Below, piece after piece: positions 1 through 11,883 of a stretch of DNA of 64,000 nucleotides. The translations under genes and the position numbers were made by a program. Numbering within the stretch: the first letter of the stretch is position 1; each line of letters begins with the position of its first letter. Under the pieces are notes generated by a model. That model was given only the letters and a program-made list of their open reading frames with translations, was not told the origin of the DNA and did no database searches. The stretch spans positions 1,426,001 to 1,490,000 of the forward strand of contig JAQOOI010000019.1 in assembly GCA_028554645.1 (NCBI GenBank), written 5' to 3'. Origin of the DNA: Omphalotus guepiniiformis (lineage: Eukaryota > Basidiomycota > Agaricomycetes > Agaricales > Omphalotaceae).

Positions 1-1364
1 AGCCTTGCTGAGTCCGCGAAAAGAGGCGAGAAGGAAGAGAAGGTCGCTGTAAACAATGAGGGATCAAAGAGTAGGAGGCCCAGCTTCCAGTTGCCTCGTG
101 CCGCGATAGGCATGGCCTCTATATCACAGCTGGAACAAAGTGGGCTTCTTCCTTGTCTAACAGTCTACGTTCTGAATGTGTCTTTGTAGGCATGCCCGCA
201 GATGCTGTCCTGACCAAAGAAGGTGCTGAAGAGGTTCGTCCCCTTTATGATTGCAAGGTCGAGATCAAGGCTCACTTTTGAATCTACAGTTCTTGCAAGG
301 ATTTGACCCAGCTATAAATCCTCGCGGCATCATAACCCTAGAGGACGTCCTCGAAGGTAGGCTTGCGTTACTCCTTTCGAGGCTAGGTCTGACCTCACGT
401 TGTAGAGCTTATTGGAGAAGAAATATATGATGAATTCGATCCTGAAGGTGCCCACGTCGATCCATATGTACCTCCTGTGCAAGCACAAGTACCCTTGATC
501 ATAGCAGAACCTACTCCAGTGGTTGCTAAGCCATCTCTGAGACCTCTTTCGTTGAAAGGTTTCAGCTTCTTAAGGTCAAAAAGTGCACCTCCCAGTCCCA
601 GAGACACGACATCCAACGAGAAGCTACCCGCTCCCAACCCAGCCAAAGACATTAGCGCAACGCCCTTGCCTCGCACGAACTCGCAGTCTATATTGGATTC
701 GTCATCTCTACAAGGAGCATTCGGCGAATCTGGAGAGCACACGCCTCGTGGTCCACCCTCAGTGATCATAGAGCAGATCAGTCCGTCGCCTTCTCTTGGT
801 TCTTCCCCGGAAGATGATCCAAGCCCTCTCCGTACCTCTGGTGCAGAAGGAGGAAAAGCTGTGAAGTTGGCGATCCCTCAGCCGACCACTATTCCCCTGG
901 CGAGGACGTCTAGTGCTGCTCAGGTGGTGGCTCCCGTATCTCGCAGCTCATCACCTGCACCTTCACTCGAGGCATTCTTGCTGGAGCGGAAGCGTAGGAT
1001 GGGCGGTGCCGGTGCTGGTGCAGTCGCCTCTAGCTCGAATTCAACGCCGAACTTGGCTGTTCCTGTAACTTCTGTAACTCCTGCTGGTGGAGGCATTGGA
1101 CTACGTCGTGGCAGTAGTACAAAAGGCACTCGTTTCAAGAGCAGTCCGTTGGTAGGTGATAGGACAGGTGTCGTGGTTGCGGAGAAGGTGAAGGAGGATA
1201 TGCACAATGATGATGATGGCGATGCTACAGAGTACGAGGAAGTTTTCGTGGATGATGTGGACATGAAGGCCGGTAACGATGAAGGCCGGAAACCTGGCGG
1301 AAGGAATAAAGAAGGTCCCGATAAGGATAGTAATAACACCAAACGTTCGCAGTTCGTGATTTGA
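1..1364 (+). CDS. CNNM/Mam3-like DUF21-CBS domain protein, C-terminal part (5' partial)
   Basis: Only the last exons are inside the window. After short introns the reading frame gives SLAESAKRGEKEEK, then FDPAINPRGIITLEDVLEE joined to LIGEEIYDEFD. GIITLEDVLEELIGEEIYDE is the hallmark end of the CBS pair in CNNM/CorC/Mam3 proteins, which are membrane proteins linked to metal (Mg/Mn) homeostasis. The last exon starts near 405 and runs to a TGA at 1362-1364. It adds a long, low-complexity Ser/Pro/Thr-rich tail of about 300 residues with an acidic stretch near the end, as in fungal Mam3 orthologues; this part is probably disordered and cytosolic. The DUF21 membrane domain would lie upstream of base 1. 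The family call is firm from the CBS signature, but the transported ion is not shown by the sequence. Confidence 0.8.
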
Positions 1365-1700
1365 TGACTTTGCTCTGTATTTTCTCTCTTCATTTCCGCA
1401 CTCTTGCGGCTCTCGCTAACTGTTGTGATGACTGTTTCTAATAGTCGTCTATGATTCGACATACTTGACATTTGTATTTACAAAGCTACCCCTGACTACT
1501 ATCTTCTGTATTATACCACTGATACTATAGTTGCTGCATATCTTGACCTAGCTGCAAAACATGTATATCGTGATGCCTTTGAATTTTCCATCTGTCAGAT
1601 AACTCGATTGTGGTCGTACTATTAGCGAGTAGCGAAAGAATAACAGGACTTTGGAGGCATCAACATTACGCGCCATAATACCAACCAGACACGCATTCAT
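1365..1700. other. Convergent 3' intergenic region
   Basis: AT-rich spacer between the 3' ends of the CNNM/Mam3-like gene (+) and the sirtuin gene (-). It presumably carries both 3' UTRs and polyadenylation signals. I see no gene in it. Confidence 0.6.
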
Positions 1701-2714
1701 TCATATCCCAAGAACTCTCCCAAGTTCCACCTCACAAGGACCCAGGAATAGAAAGTCGGCCTCGTCCGAATGGTTTGAAGCCTCCATGTTGAACACCGCA
1801 ACCTTGCCACCGTTTGCCCGTACACGCTCGGGAAGTTTCGACGCAGGTTGCACCTGAAAAGAAAATGGTAAAGAACATAGCGCCGAATAAATATTCTCTT
1901 ACCAGTGAGGACGTGCCGACAACCAAGCACAAATCAGCCGAATCAGCAACTTGAAGAATATCATGGATCCTTTTAGGACGTTCCCCGAACCAAACAACAT
2001 CAGGTCGGACTAGTTGTTGGCACTTTGGGCAATGAGGAAGATCAGCGCGTTTAACCACCGGTTCCACATTGCCTTCCGCGACGATAGCCTCAGTTCCTCC
2101 TAGCGCAGGGCAGATGGGTTTGTCCATGTTCTTTGCGCGATAGTCACAATCATGCGCGGTGCAAATGACATCAAAGAGATTTCCGTGCATTTCGATGATT
2201 TGACCGTCGGGTTCTTCGCCCGAGGTGGCGGAGTATTTCTTCAGAGCTTCGAGACATAGTCCGTCGATGTTCTGAGTTACGTGTGTGAATGTTGTCGTGT
2301 TAGGAGCAACTACTTTGCGAGAAGTGGGGAGACACATCCGTGCTAGAACATTGTGACCTTCGTTGGGTTGTGCTGGGCGAACTCTAAAATCAATTCGTTC
2401 AGTAAACCGTCTTCAAGGCCAAGGATGACTGGTTTTCACTCCTCTCTTCTGTAATGGAAGAATTGCCAGACCCTTGACTGATTTTCGTGCCAAGCAGAAA
2501 GTGTAGCAAGAATTGTGGCGTCGTATTTGCGCCAACGGCCACCTTGACCTCGAAATGTGGCGATCCCTATTTTGAATAGGTAAGATTATGATGAAAGCAC
2601 GATAAGGAGCTGTAACTAACCTGAAGCAGCGGAGAGACCGGCACCAGAGATGATCAAAATGTTTTTGGAAGCCGAGAGTACATTGCGAAAGTCTTCAAGG
2701 TTTGAAGAAGGCAT
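1701..2714 (-). CDS. NAD-dependent protein deacylase, sirtuin family (SIRT5/class III-like)
   Basis: Four exons (minus strand: 2714-2621, 2566-2440, 2383-1903, 1853-1701) join in frame to about 284 residues. Visible motifs in order: NAD-binding [15 protein letters not shown], then [21 protein letters not shown], the catalytic-His segment EMHGNLF, zinc-ligand cysteines (C..HDC and CPKC), WFGE, and [15 protein letters not shown] near the C-terminus. The GGxWRKxxAxxLAT segment resembles SIRT5-type class III sirtuins, which remove succinyl, malonyl or acetyl groups from lysine using NAD+. Substrate preference is inferred only from that resemblance. The start is the first Met before the Rossmann segment. 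The length is normal for a short sirtuin core, with no obvious targeting signal. It converges with the gene on its left. Confidence 0.9.
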
Positions 2715-4224
2715 GTGAGCTACGCTGACTTTGAAGAATAAATGCCAACCAATACACTGTATAATAGTGCTAGATAGCTACACAGCTGCGCACTAGCGAT
2801 GGAAATATTTGCAAAGAACTGTTGGCCAAAAATATGCCGAGTTGATTTTGCAAAGTATTGTACAAATATTTGTGAAACTTATGCAAAGCCTTGTTTTCTC
2901 ATATTCTTTGCAAATTGTATTTGCGAAATGTTCACCAACTTCAAATATTTGCATATTTTGTACTCAGAAATTTCCTCAAAGATTTGCAAACCAGCGAAAT
3001 GATCCGAAATCTGCCCCAAAAAGGTAAAGCTGGGTCTAGGGCAATGTCATTAAAACTCCGACGTCTCTGTCAGCATCACGGTGGCGTGATTTGTTTTTTT
3101 ACTTCAACGTTTCAACTTCAACTTCAACTTCTTCCTTCCCATCTCCCCCTCACTCACCCTCCTTGGGCCGCTTCTAGGCCGCTTCCCTCCCTCTCCCTCC
3201 CTCTCCACCTTCTTGAAGAGTGAGCAGTACACGCGGAAGCCACGACCTTGGAGGCTGATGTTCACTGTGCTGCTTGCAAATTCCTGGCCTTTCCTTGGGT
3301 TGGTATGTCTCCTCCCGTTGTCTTGGTTACCGTCCAGTCTTTAAGTTGGGCATTGCTTAAGAGGATGTGAGCGTTTCAATTGTTTACGTGTTACGTCTCA
3401 TGTTTGTTTGTTCTTCAGTGCATGCCGGACCCAGCACATATCTCAGAGGTATGTGTTGTCCCTTTCCCTCTTAGGTTCGATTGTAGAGCTAATCACCCAT
3501 CGATCTTTTTCAGAGTCCATAGCGAACTCAAGGTATGTCTAGCATCCTCTTTCATGGCATAGCACAGTTTGAATCTGACCAACTATTATACTTTAGGGAC
3601 AACCAATTTGCCAGCCTAGCGATCCTAATTCGGTGAGGTTCCTCAGCCAATATTGGGTCATTGGTGAAGGTCAAGGGCATTGAATCATTATGTACTACAA
3701 TGCTTCCTGTAGTTGTTTGTAGCGAATAAATATATATATTTTACTGTCTATTGTGGTCCAAGGAAGCGGGCAAATGAGCGATCGCGAGCGGTGCGAGAAA
3801 AACCCGGGAAAACCAGCAGTACTATTTGGGAATGTCATCATGTGACATTGCTAGTTTCGCAAATATTTTGCGAGAACATTTCTAAGAATATTGGCCAATA
3901 TCTATTCCGGAACATTTTGCCTCCTGCTAATTTGCCGACTTTTTGCAAAGACTTTGCCAAGTCTTTGCAAACTCAGACTTCACATATTTTTCGCCGAGAC
4001 CTGGGTATCTGTGTAGTGGCAGTAAACAAGCTGTAAATCAAATCAAATCTTGTAGTTGGCCATGATGATGGATGTGATGGATGATCGTCGGAGGTCACGA
4101 GGTTATTTACCGTTTTTCTTCTTTCCTTTGTACCTGATACCACATTTTAAATAAGATTTTGTACCGTATGTCCTCGTATGTCGTCCCCAATCTTTCACTT
4201 TTGTTTTAAACCACCATTGTCGCT
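2715..4224. other. Intergenic region with TTTGCAAA-type AT-rich repeats
   Basis: No convincing gene in about 1.5 kb. Two blocks (about 2800-3000 and 3845-3990) are dense in TTTGCAAA, TTTGCGAAA and AATATTTG words, partly in opposite orientation, like diverged ends of a non-autonomous element. Between them lie a tandem CAACTT run (about 3108-3132) and a pyrimidine-rich tract of CCCTCC units to about 3210. Short reading frames here are low-complexity and unconvincing. The right end contains the promoter of the APH-like gene. Confidence 0.4.
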
Positions 4225-5379
4225 ATGGATTCCAGTAGTTCCAAGTTGTCTGTCTACAGGTGCGCACGCTGTCTTTCCATGACGAACAAACGCTCAATAA
4301 TCTGTTTCACTTGAAGGACTCCTAATACGTGTGATGAACCTTCGCCTATTGAATCTTTGTCTGACGAGGAGGTTCTGAACCTAGTGAAGGCGATCGACAG
4401 GAAAAACAGTGTTATTGGTGCAATGCCAGAGCTAGACATATTTGGCCCAGCTCCAGTCTATCTGTTCAAACCTTATTCCCTCGTCGCGAAATACGCTAGA
4501 ACTGACCATGGGAACGAGGCTTATATCATGGAATACGTTCGGCAACACACTTCCATTCCTCTCCCGAGAGTTCACCGTGTGCTGCAGCATCCCAGTGGAC
4601 TTGGCATTTGGATCATCATGGACTACGTTGAAGGAGACTGCTTGCTCGTGAGGTGGCACACGCTGAGTTGGTGGCGCCGGCTTCAGATAATTTTCGCTCT
4701 ACGTTCATACATTCAGCAACTACACAACACGCCTCTGCCTCACCCCGATGTTCCAGGGCCATTCGATAGCACTGGACAGCCCTTGCCCTGCGAGGGCAGT
4801 TACTTTGACGAAGGGTCGGGGCCTTTCCCTACATACGCCGACTTCATAACATGGCATGACCACCAGCATCATCGCGCCCAGATCGAGTTTCACTCCCGAG
4901 GGCGCGGTGACATTCTCCGATATTCAAAGTTTGACCCATCGTGGCCCCTAGTCCTATGCCACTTTGACCTACATATGCGGAACATCCTTGTCGACAAGGA
5001 CAATCGAGTGTGGCTGATTGACTGGGCTTTCGCTGGGGCGTACCCGCCTTGGTTTGAGTATATCGCTCTGGCCTCTTGGGCCAACGCCGCTAATTATGAC
5101 CGCCGACTACCTCGTTCGTTTGCAATATTTATAGATTTTATCGTCGGAGGCTACGGCTGGTATTACAAGAGCTACATCACTCCTCTCATCGCCTATGTTG
5201 ACATGTTTCAACATCATGTTATAGACGACGAGTACTTCGTAAAATTAGGTCTCGATCCTGTTCTTTGGCGTCCGTCCAATGTGGCACGTCCACCACTACA
5301 CCGGAGGATAGCCCAGAGAATTCTGGATACTGTTTACGATGGATTATTGACTCTCTGGACCTCATGTGTAGGCATATGA
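4225..5379 (+). CDS. Aminoglycoside phosphotransferase (APH)/choline-kinase-fold protein
   Basis: Two exons: 4225-4259 (MDSSSSKLSVY) and 4317-5379, splitting an Arg codon, for about 365 residues. The second exon alone has no ATG before its conserved part, so the upstream exon supplies the start. The APH-fold catalytic loop is visible as LCHFDLHMRNILVD (HxDLxxxN) and the metal-binding loop as WLIDWAFAG (DxA/E). IIMDYVEGD matches the hinge region. Such proteins are common in mushroom genomes, often in many copies, and most have no known substrate. They should not be read as antibiotic-resistance genes. No signal peptide or membrane segment is evident. It is convergent with the neighbouring NACHT-TPR gene. 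Confidence 0.85.
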
Positions 5380-5498
5380 CGGCGGCACATGTGCGATCGC
5401 ACACCTACCTATGAAGTTGTAACGAATCCAGTCTGACTCGAAAGTGCGACCGATTCCCAATATCTCTTGCCCACGTACTTGAATTTGTTGCTCTAATC

Positions 5499-8400
5499 TC
5501 AAGAAATTTTGGATTGACACGTGGATAGCATTTCGAGGGCATCTTTGAGGTCGTCGCCATATGCAGCAGGGAATTCAGAAGCAAGCTTTTGGTAGATAGA
5601 GACAGCTTGCTGAATAGCAGTGAGTGCCTCTTCGTGCAGTCCCTTAGCCGAAAGGCAATCCGATAAATTATAAAGTGAGGTTGCAAACTGTGGTTGGAAA
5701 GTTGCTGCATTGCCCACTGCGAGTTCCCGATACAGACCAGAAGCTTCTCGGATGGTTTCCAGTGCTCTATCTGCCTCTCCTATATCAGCATATAGAGCAG
5801 ATAGATTGTTGAGCGACATGGCGAGCTCATAAGTACCAGTACTAGGAGCAATGGTGACGAGTTGTCGATACAATGCGACACCTTTCATGATAGCATCTAG
5901 TGCCTCCTGCTTTCGCCCTACAGATGATAAACAACTGGAGAGATTGGTCAAGGCTCTGGCTAGAAGGGGATTAAATGTAGCCGGGCGCGAGGCTGAAAGC
6001 GGTATATAAAGTTCATACGACTCTTGTATGATCATCAATGCTTCTTCGTCGTGTCCTAGGCCAGACAGGATGTTGGACAAGTTATTGAGAGACCGAGCAA
6101 AGTCGGCATTGAATGCGGAAGGATGCTCCAATGTCATTTGTCTATAAAGTTCGACACTCTCTCGTGCAGCCTGCAATCCTTCTTCAAGCCTCCCTACTTC
6201 AGACAAGCGTGAAGAAAGCGTGTCAAGGGTCATTGCGAGACCGCCGGTATATGGTGCTGGCCAATCTGCAACCAACTTCCGTCGTATCGTGACAGCCTCT
6301 TGAGCAGCTGCAAGAGCTTCATCTCTACGTCCCAATTCAGAAAGGCAAATTGACAGGTTGTTGAGACACGTGGAGAGATTAGGGGTATAAAGAGAGGACG
6401 ATTCAGTAATGAGGGCTCGATACCGCTCAACAGCTTCACGGTTAGATTCTAGAGCCTCATCTCGTCGACCAATATCAGTAAGACATTGTGAAAGATTATT
6501 CAATGATTGCGCAAATCCAGCTTGTACATCTTCAGGGATATTGTCCGAATTTGAGAATCTGCGATAAATGCTACATGCCTCCTGTATAGCTTTCAAAGCA
6601 TCCTCTTTACGTCCCCTGAACGACAGCTGAGAAGATGAGGTATTGAGGGACGTAGCGAGTTCGGAACTAAAGACGTCCGGCTGCGCTTTGGCAAGTTTCC
6701 GTCCCAGCTCAACCGCCTCTAGTATAACTTCTAAAGCCTGCTCATGTTGATCAAGAACTGCGAACCGAGGGGAGAGGGCAATAAGAGATGACACAAGAGC
6801 CACCGTGAAAACAGCTGGGTCCTTAGCTGCGAGACGTCGACGTAATTGTACTGCCTCTTCAATACATTCAAGCGCCTCACTTCTACGTGCCATATAGGAG
6901 AGGCGTATGGCCAGATGATGCAAAGCTCTGGAAAAATCGGCTTTCACCTGATCATCTAGCAATGCCGCATGTATTGAACATGTATTCTGTCGAAGAAATA
7001 TTACCCGGAGTGAGGTATGACATCGTACGAGGAGGATCTTACCTCAAGGTAGTCCAAGACGTGGATGACCTTATAGTATGCACCCATTGACGCCACTATT
7101 TCCAGCCATTTCACAAGGTGTGCGCGGACGAACAACTTCACGGATTCACGCAAACGATCCGAAACAGGCTCACAAACACTAGAAGCATGTGCTGACCAGA
7201 ATCTACACGCATACCAAACTTCCTCCGAGACATGATCTGTAGAAATAACCGGAATCTCCTGGGGTTCCTTGCTGTCGTTGATCAGGTATCCGGTACCCGG
7301 TATCTTTCCAGAGAGCGCTCTATTCAGCACCTCGAAGCACGACGTCGCGAGCAGTTGACTATGTTGCTTTTCATCAACAAAAAACGGCGGATGCGCGCGC
7401 ACGGTCAGGAATTCTCGGAAGGAGAGGTGTAAAACCTGTATGGGAGACCTTGCATCATTTGGAAGAGAAAGAAGTGAGCCAAGTGCAGACAGAACACCAC
7501 TAATGAGCTTGGTATTGGTTTCCGGATGTAGTGCTTGTATAGCGTGCAAGGAGAGGGGAACCTTTGCCGCCATCATAGTCCCCATGACCAATGGATACCC
7601 GGCCATAAAGCCAAGATCATCCCAATTACAGCTTCGCAAGATGGTGGCGTATAGCTCGTCCATCTTTTTGCTTGGAGGTAGACTGAGGGCGCTATCGGAG
7701 AGAAGAGTCTTCAGGGTCTCATCCGGACAGAGAGTGGAGCCCATATAGTCGAGCACAGTGGATGTCCATATGAACAACCCTTCGGCTCTTTTTACCAGCT
7801 GATCCTGAAGCTGAGGATAGGGCCAAACCGTACCAAGGTCCCGTAACACGGCGATCTCACGAAGACGATGATCAACGTAGAGAACGACATCCTTTTCATT
7901 CCTAGAGTCGTGGATATCAAGATGGTGTTGGTGAAAATGAGTTCTGCGCTTGTTTCCACGGAGAAGCAGACGCAAGATGTTGTCATCTGGTCTACTAGTG
8001 ATGAAAAACCGCATATATGCGGGGAGGCGAGGAACCTCGTCTCGAAGTATCCGGAGCAGATCATCGTCCTGGCCCTCATCTAGGGCGTCGACCACAACCA
8101 CCAGTGGTCCATTCACAGCACAACGTTGAATCGGTTCCAGTATCAATTTCTGGAACTGCAACGATAAGGAGTGTGCGGTTGGAAGACCAGGATCCTGCTC
8201 AATAGCGAGCGCAATTTCTTTCGCCAGCGTACTACTGAGGCGAGACAGATCATGCGCGATCGTGGTGACTAGACCAGAGGGGGAATTGAGTCCAGCGATG
8301 TCGCGGTTGAAAAAGAACGAGGACATGAGGATGCCCCGGTCGAAACAACGCTGCGAGACTGAATGTGCGACTGAGCTCTTCCCACTACCAGCTACACCCG

Positions 8401-9321
8401 TCAAAAGAAATATCTCGCTGCCTTCCGCATTCTCTGGAACCGTCGTCCAATTCATGATATCATCGAGTAAAGATACCCGAGTACCCTTCAGACAAGAGCG
8501 ATTCTCATTCCAGGAGGCACCTTTCACATATGAAAGCTTCTCGAGGTTCACACTATAAACTGTAGAGAATCTCGTGTTCAAAGACAGTTGAGATCATAAA
8601 TGGAGTAAAGACCTACGTATTCTGTCTGCAAGTTTGCTATTGGCCGTCTCCACGATACGTGCAATGTCGTTAGCTTGTACTGAGCGCAAGACCTGAGCGA
8701 TGTCGACCTCTGTGGTAATTGATAAATCTAGCTATGGACATCTGGGCATCAGCAAGGAACGGTTGGGATTAGAGGACGAGTTTGTACATGAAAAAGGGGC
8801 AAAATGTCGTCTAATTTCTTCTTCATTTCTGCAATCTCTCCTGGATTTCTTGAAAACTTGAAGAAGCGTCTTGTTCTGGATTGTCTTTGGAGAGCATGAA
8901 TCGTCTGAAAGAAGTCATTTAGACACCTTAGAATAGAAGAATAAGTATGAGCTCCGGAACGACTCGTGGGATCGAAGCTCACGCTACAAGCTGCTCCAGA
9001 CGAAGTCTTAGCTCCTCCCTAGATATATCACCTTTGCTGATATGTTGAACGACACAGGCAACCACCTCTTGCACATGACTTCCGAATTCACGCCATTCCT
9101 TTTGATTAGTACTAAAGTCCTAAGGAGCAATAAGCATTTATAAGTAGCCAAACTCCTCGTAATTGATGACATACCTGTGCAAGTTTCGCTATCTGCAAAG
9201 TCACGCCCGCAGCGCTTTTTAAAGGTGGAAAACAATCTGCGGCAGCATAAACTGCTTTGAGAATAAGAAGCGCTACTTGGGATCCTCCAGCCAGTGCACT
9301 TTGAAGCCGAGGATGTGGCAT
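5499..9321 (-). CDS. NACHT-TPR STAND NTPase (fungal NLR-like protein)
   Basis: Six minus-strand exons join in frame from MPHPRLQSALAGG (ATG at 9321) to a stop at 5499, giving roughly 1,200 residues. Order: an N-terminal helical region of about 170 residues (KSAAGVTLQIAKLAQ, then EWREFGSHVQEVVAC) of the type seen in front of basidiomycete NACHT proteins. The NACHT domain follows, with Walker A GVAGSGKSS, Walker B VVVVDALDEG and sensor-like FFITSRPDD. Next comes a linker with LHLSFREFL, then about ten TPR-like repeats of 42-45 residues (NNLSxxLxxxGRxxEAL). The TPR exon is joined through an intron at about 6981-7038 (DYLE|NTCSI). STAND proteins of this build act in fungal self/non-self recognition and regulated cell death. 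That role is inferred from architecture; the ligand and effector here are unknown. Confidence 0.85.
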
Positions 9322-11883
9322 TAAACGATGTAGAGCCCATTACATCGCTCAGCCTCATGGTTTCAACCAGATCCGGAGACGCCCAATAAGCGCCTTTGAC
9401 CCGTGAGAGCGTACAATCGTGTTCAACTTGAACTTCAAGTTTCTCCGCCGAGTTTTTCAAAGTTCGTTGTGTTCCCCTCTGTATTCAACTGATTGATCTA
9501 GCCCAGGAATTGGTGAAATCTTTGGATCCAGGACAACCGCTGTTTTCGCGTCGACGGTTGAGGAACCCTACATAATGCAACCCGGGGCACAACATGAATT
9601 AGTCTGGAATGTATTGCAACCAAGTAGGCAGTGTGGGCCCCGAATTCAGTCCTGCTGACAATGTTTCGCCTAATCCTTCGTTCCCCTTCCAGTATAACAC
9701 AAGATTAATACGTGAAGATAACACATCTCTATTCAATTCCTCACATATAAAGGGAACCATGATGGGAAGCATTCCTATATCTCCCCACCTTTTTACAGTC
9801 ATCTCGAGACATTTCTGCAAATTTGAATTCGCGGCCTAGGGTGTTTCATACTCAAGATACTCTCGCGATGCCACCCAAAAACATCAAGTACGTCTTGCCA
9901 ACTCTGTGTAATCGGCTTTCATGACATTTTTTCGTACCTCTGTAGGGGCGTCAGCAATGGGGGAGGTAACATCACGTCTTCGTTACCTCCAGCGCCTCCA
10001 TCACCATGATGTGTGTGTCGGACATGACAGCAAGCTAGAAGTGTCAGTTTTTTTTTTGTCACGACTTTCATAATGGCTTCAACTTATTACTTGCGATTCA
10101 GATACTTCCTAGCCTGTGAAGACAACTTGAGCAACTAAGTTGATACTTACACGCCGTTTCGACACACCAAAGCTTTATGCCTCTCAACTGTACTATATCA
10201 GTGACCACAATGTGTACGAATTTTGAGTAAAAATCTCAGCATCCTATCAGAAATGCCGCGGACTAGTTGCAACTCTTCAACAACGTTCAAAACCACTGTA
10301 TCAACTTTCGAACTTTCGTGTCCTCGGTAATGAATATCAATCACCTTATCGTGAGATCATATCTGCTTTGCAACGCGAGGAACAAAGCAGCGAAAGCTCG
10401 AGAAAGCTCGAGAAACGTACCGAACGAGAGGGGAATGATTCCTATTTACGTGCACCTGCCATTCAGCTTGATCAAATTTTAAGCACAGCCAACGAAACAC
10501 GCTGACTTGTATATATACAGATCTTAGTACTTAGTTCGGTACTAGGTACCTTCAACACATAGAGTCATTACCGAGTGACCCACTTGCGGCCTTTGCTTCC
10601 AGCCTGTATAGTCCCGCTTCCTTGTCGCCATGGGCAAGATTATCAGGTGTGTCTATATAGTTAGACAGAGCATGATGTATTTGGCTAATAGCCTGTTTTA
10701 CTGACCATAGGGGACATACTAATGGAGGAAGCTCCATAACTAGTACAGTACCCAAGCCTAATCCTGAACCACGAAAAGGAAGACGACCCGAGATTTATTC
10801 CACTCGGAGATGGGCACCCCACATCGGAGTGTTTACACAAACCGGGTGAATTGTTAGACCTACGCAGTTTTCATCGACCTCGATCTCACCTGAACATAGA
10901 TTCTAGATCCAAACGAATCACTGCTTCGAAGGAAAACAACTTGAAGATGAATACCACTTCCTGCGGTTTCAAGTGTTCCAGCCTCAATGATCATGAACAG
11001 ACCGTTGGGAAACTGGGCCGTTTCATTCCAGCGCTTCAGAAGTCCAAGTCTGTGTATTGATGATTGTAATAGGTCAGAAGGTGTAGACTATGTACACAAA
11101 ATCTTGAATACATATTTATCAGGAACACTGACCTGGGGTACAGCCGGCCGCTTGGAGTTCGTTTTTTCACAGAGTTGGTAGACACGACGTATAAGCACCG
11201 TCCCCCACTCCGTCTGGCATCCTCCATCGATGTAGCGGCAACGACCTGCGGTTCACGAATCTTGCTTTACACATTCGTAATGGGAATAGAGATCAGTGAT
11301 GCAGGGGTTCATTGAGATTCCCACGAAGTCCTCTACATACCTCGCTTTGACCGTGATCTTTTCAATTGCACTGTAGACTGCAAGTTCTGACAATACTAGC
11401 TTTGTGGTGCCGCTGCTATAAGAAGTCGCCTCAAGGTGTGAGGAGGGGATGGTAGTGGTCAAAGAATGATCACGGTATGTTTAGATTGTTCACCTGTCGC
11501 CCTCTTGGTATCTGACACTCAGACTGGGCCAGCCTTTCTCTATTAGTTGCATTGCATTCGGGCAATACTCAATGCGAAGAAGTCGCTGAGATAAAGGCTC
11601 AAGGATCTCGTATCCCGATGTCGCTGTGGCTGGGGGCCGCCAGTATACAACAGTTTCGCTGAACATAAAATTCGATGCGATGCACGCAAATCATCAAACA
11701 CTGGTAGACACGAGAACGTCATCGTGCAATTTTCAGTTATGATTAAGATGTTCTATCTGTGACAATATTGTTCTAGCAGTGGTGGCGCGAAAATTCCTTT
11801 CTTTTGTAAACGATCCCGGGAGCCAGTATTGCCCAGAACCAAGATCTATTCTTGAACTCATTCCAACAAAACCTCGCTAGGCC
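9322..11883. other. 2.5-kb region without a clear gene
   Basis: Only short, unconvincing reading frames on both strands. It contains a doubled GAAAGCTCGA unit at about 10393-10415 and a possible spliced 27-codon frame (listed separately). No tRNA, transposase or domain signature was recognised. It separates the NACHT-TPR gene from the first gene of the siderophore cluster. Confidence 0.5.
9868..10009 (+). CDS. Possible small spliced ORF, 27 residues, unknown
   Basis: MPPKNIK is followed by a well-formed intron (9888-9945, GTACGT...TAG) and a second exon rich in Gly, Ser and Pro ending PPAPPSP before a TGA. No family is recognised. It lacks the C-terminal CaaX box of basidiomycete mating pheromones and shows no signal peptide. 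The only support is the clean GT-AG intron that keeps the frame open. It may equally be chance or the 5' part of a non-coding transcript. Confidence 0.15.

Noticed and set aside
2799..3223. Overlapping short frames in the AT-rich stretch
   Set aside because: Low-complexity translations of TTTGCAAA-type repeats with no protein signature.
4225..5379. Antibiotic resistance gene
   Set aside because: The APH fold is shared by many fungal kinase-like proteins; nothing points to aminoglycosides.
9868..10009. Basidiomycete mating pheromone precursor
   Set aside because: No C-terminal CaaX motif and no pheromone receptor gene nearby.
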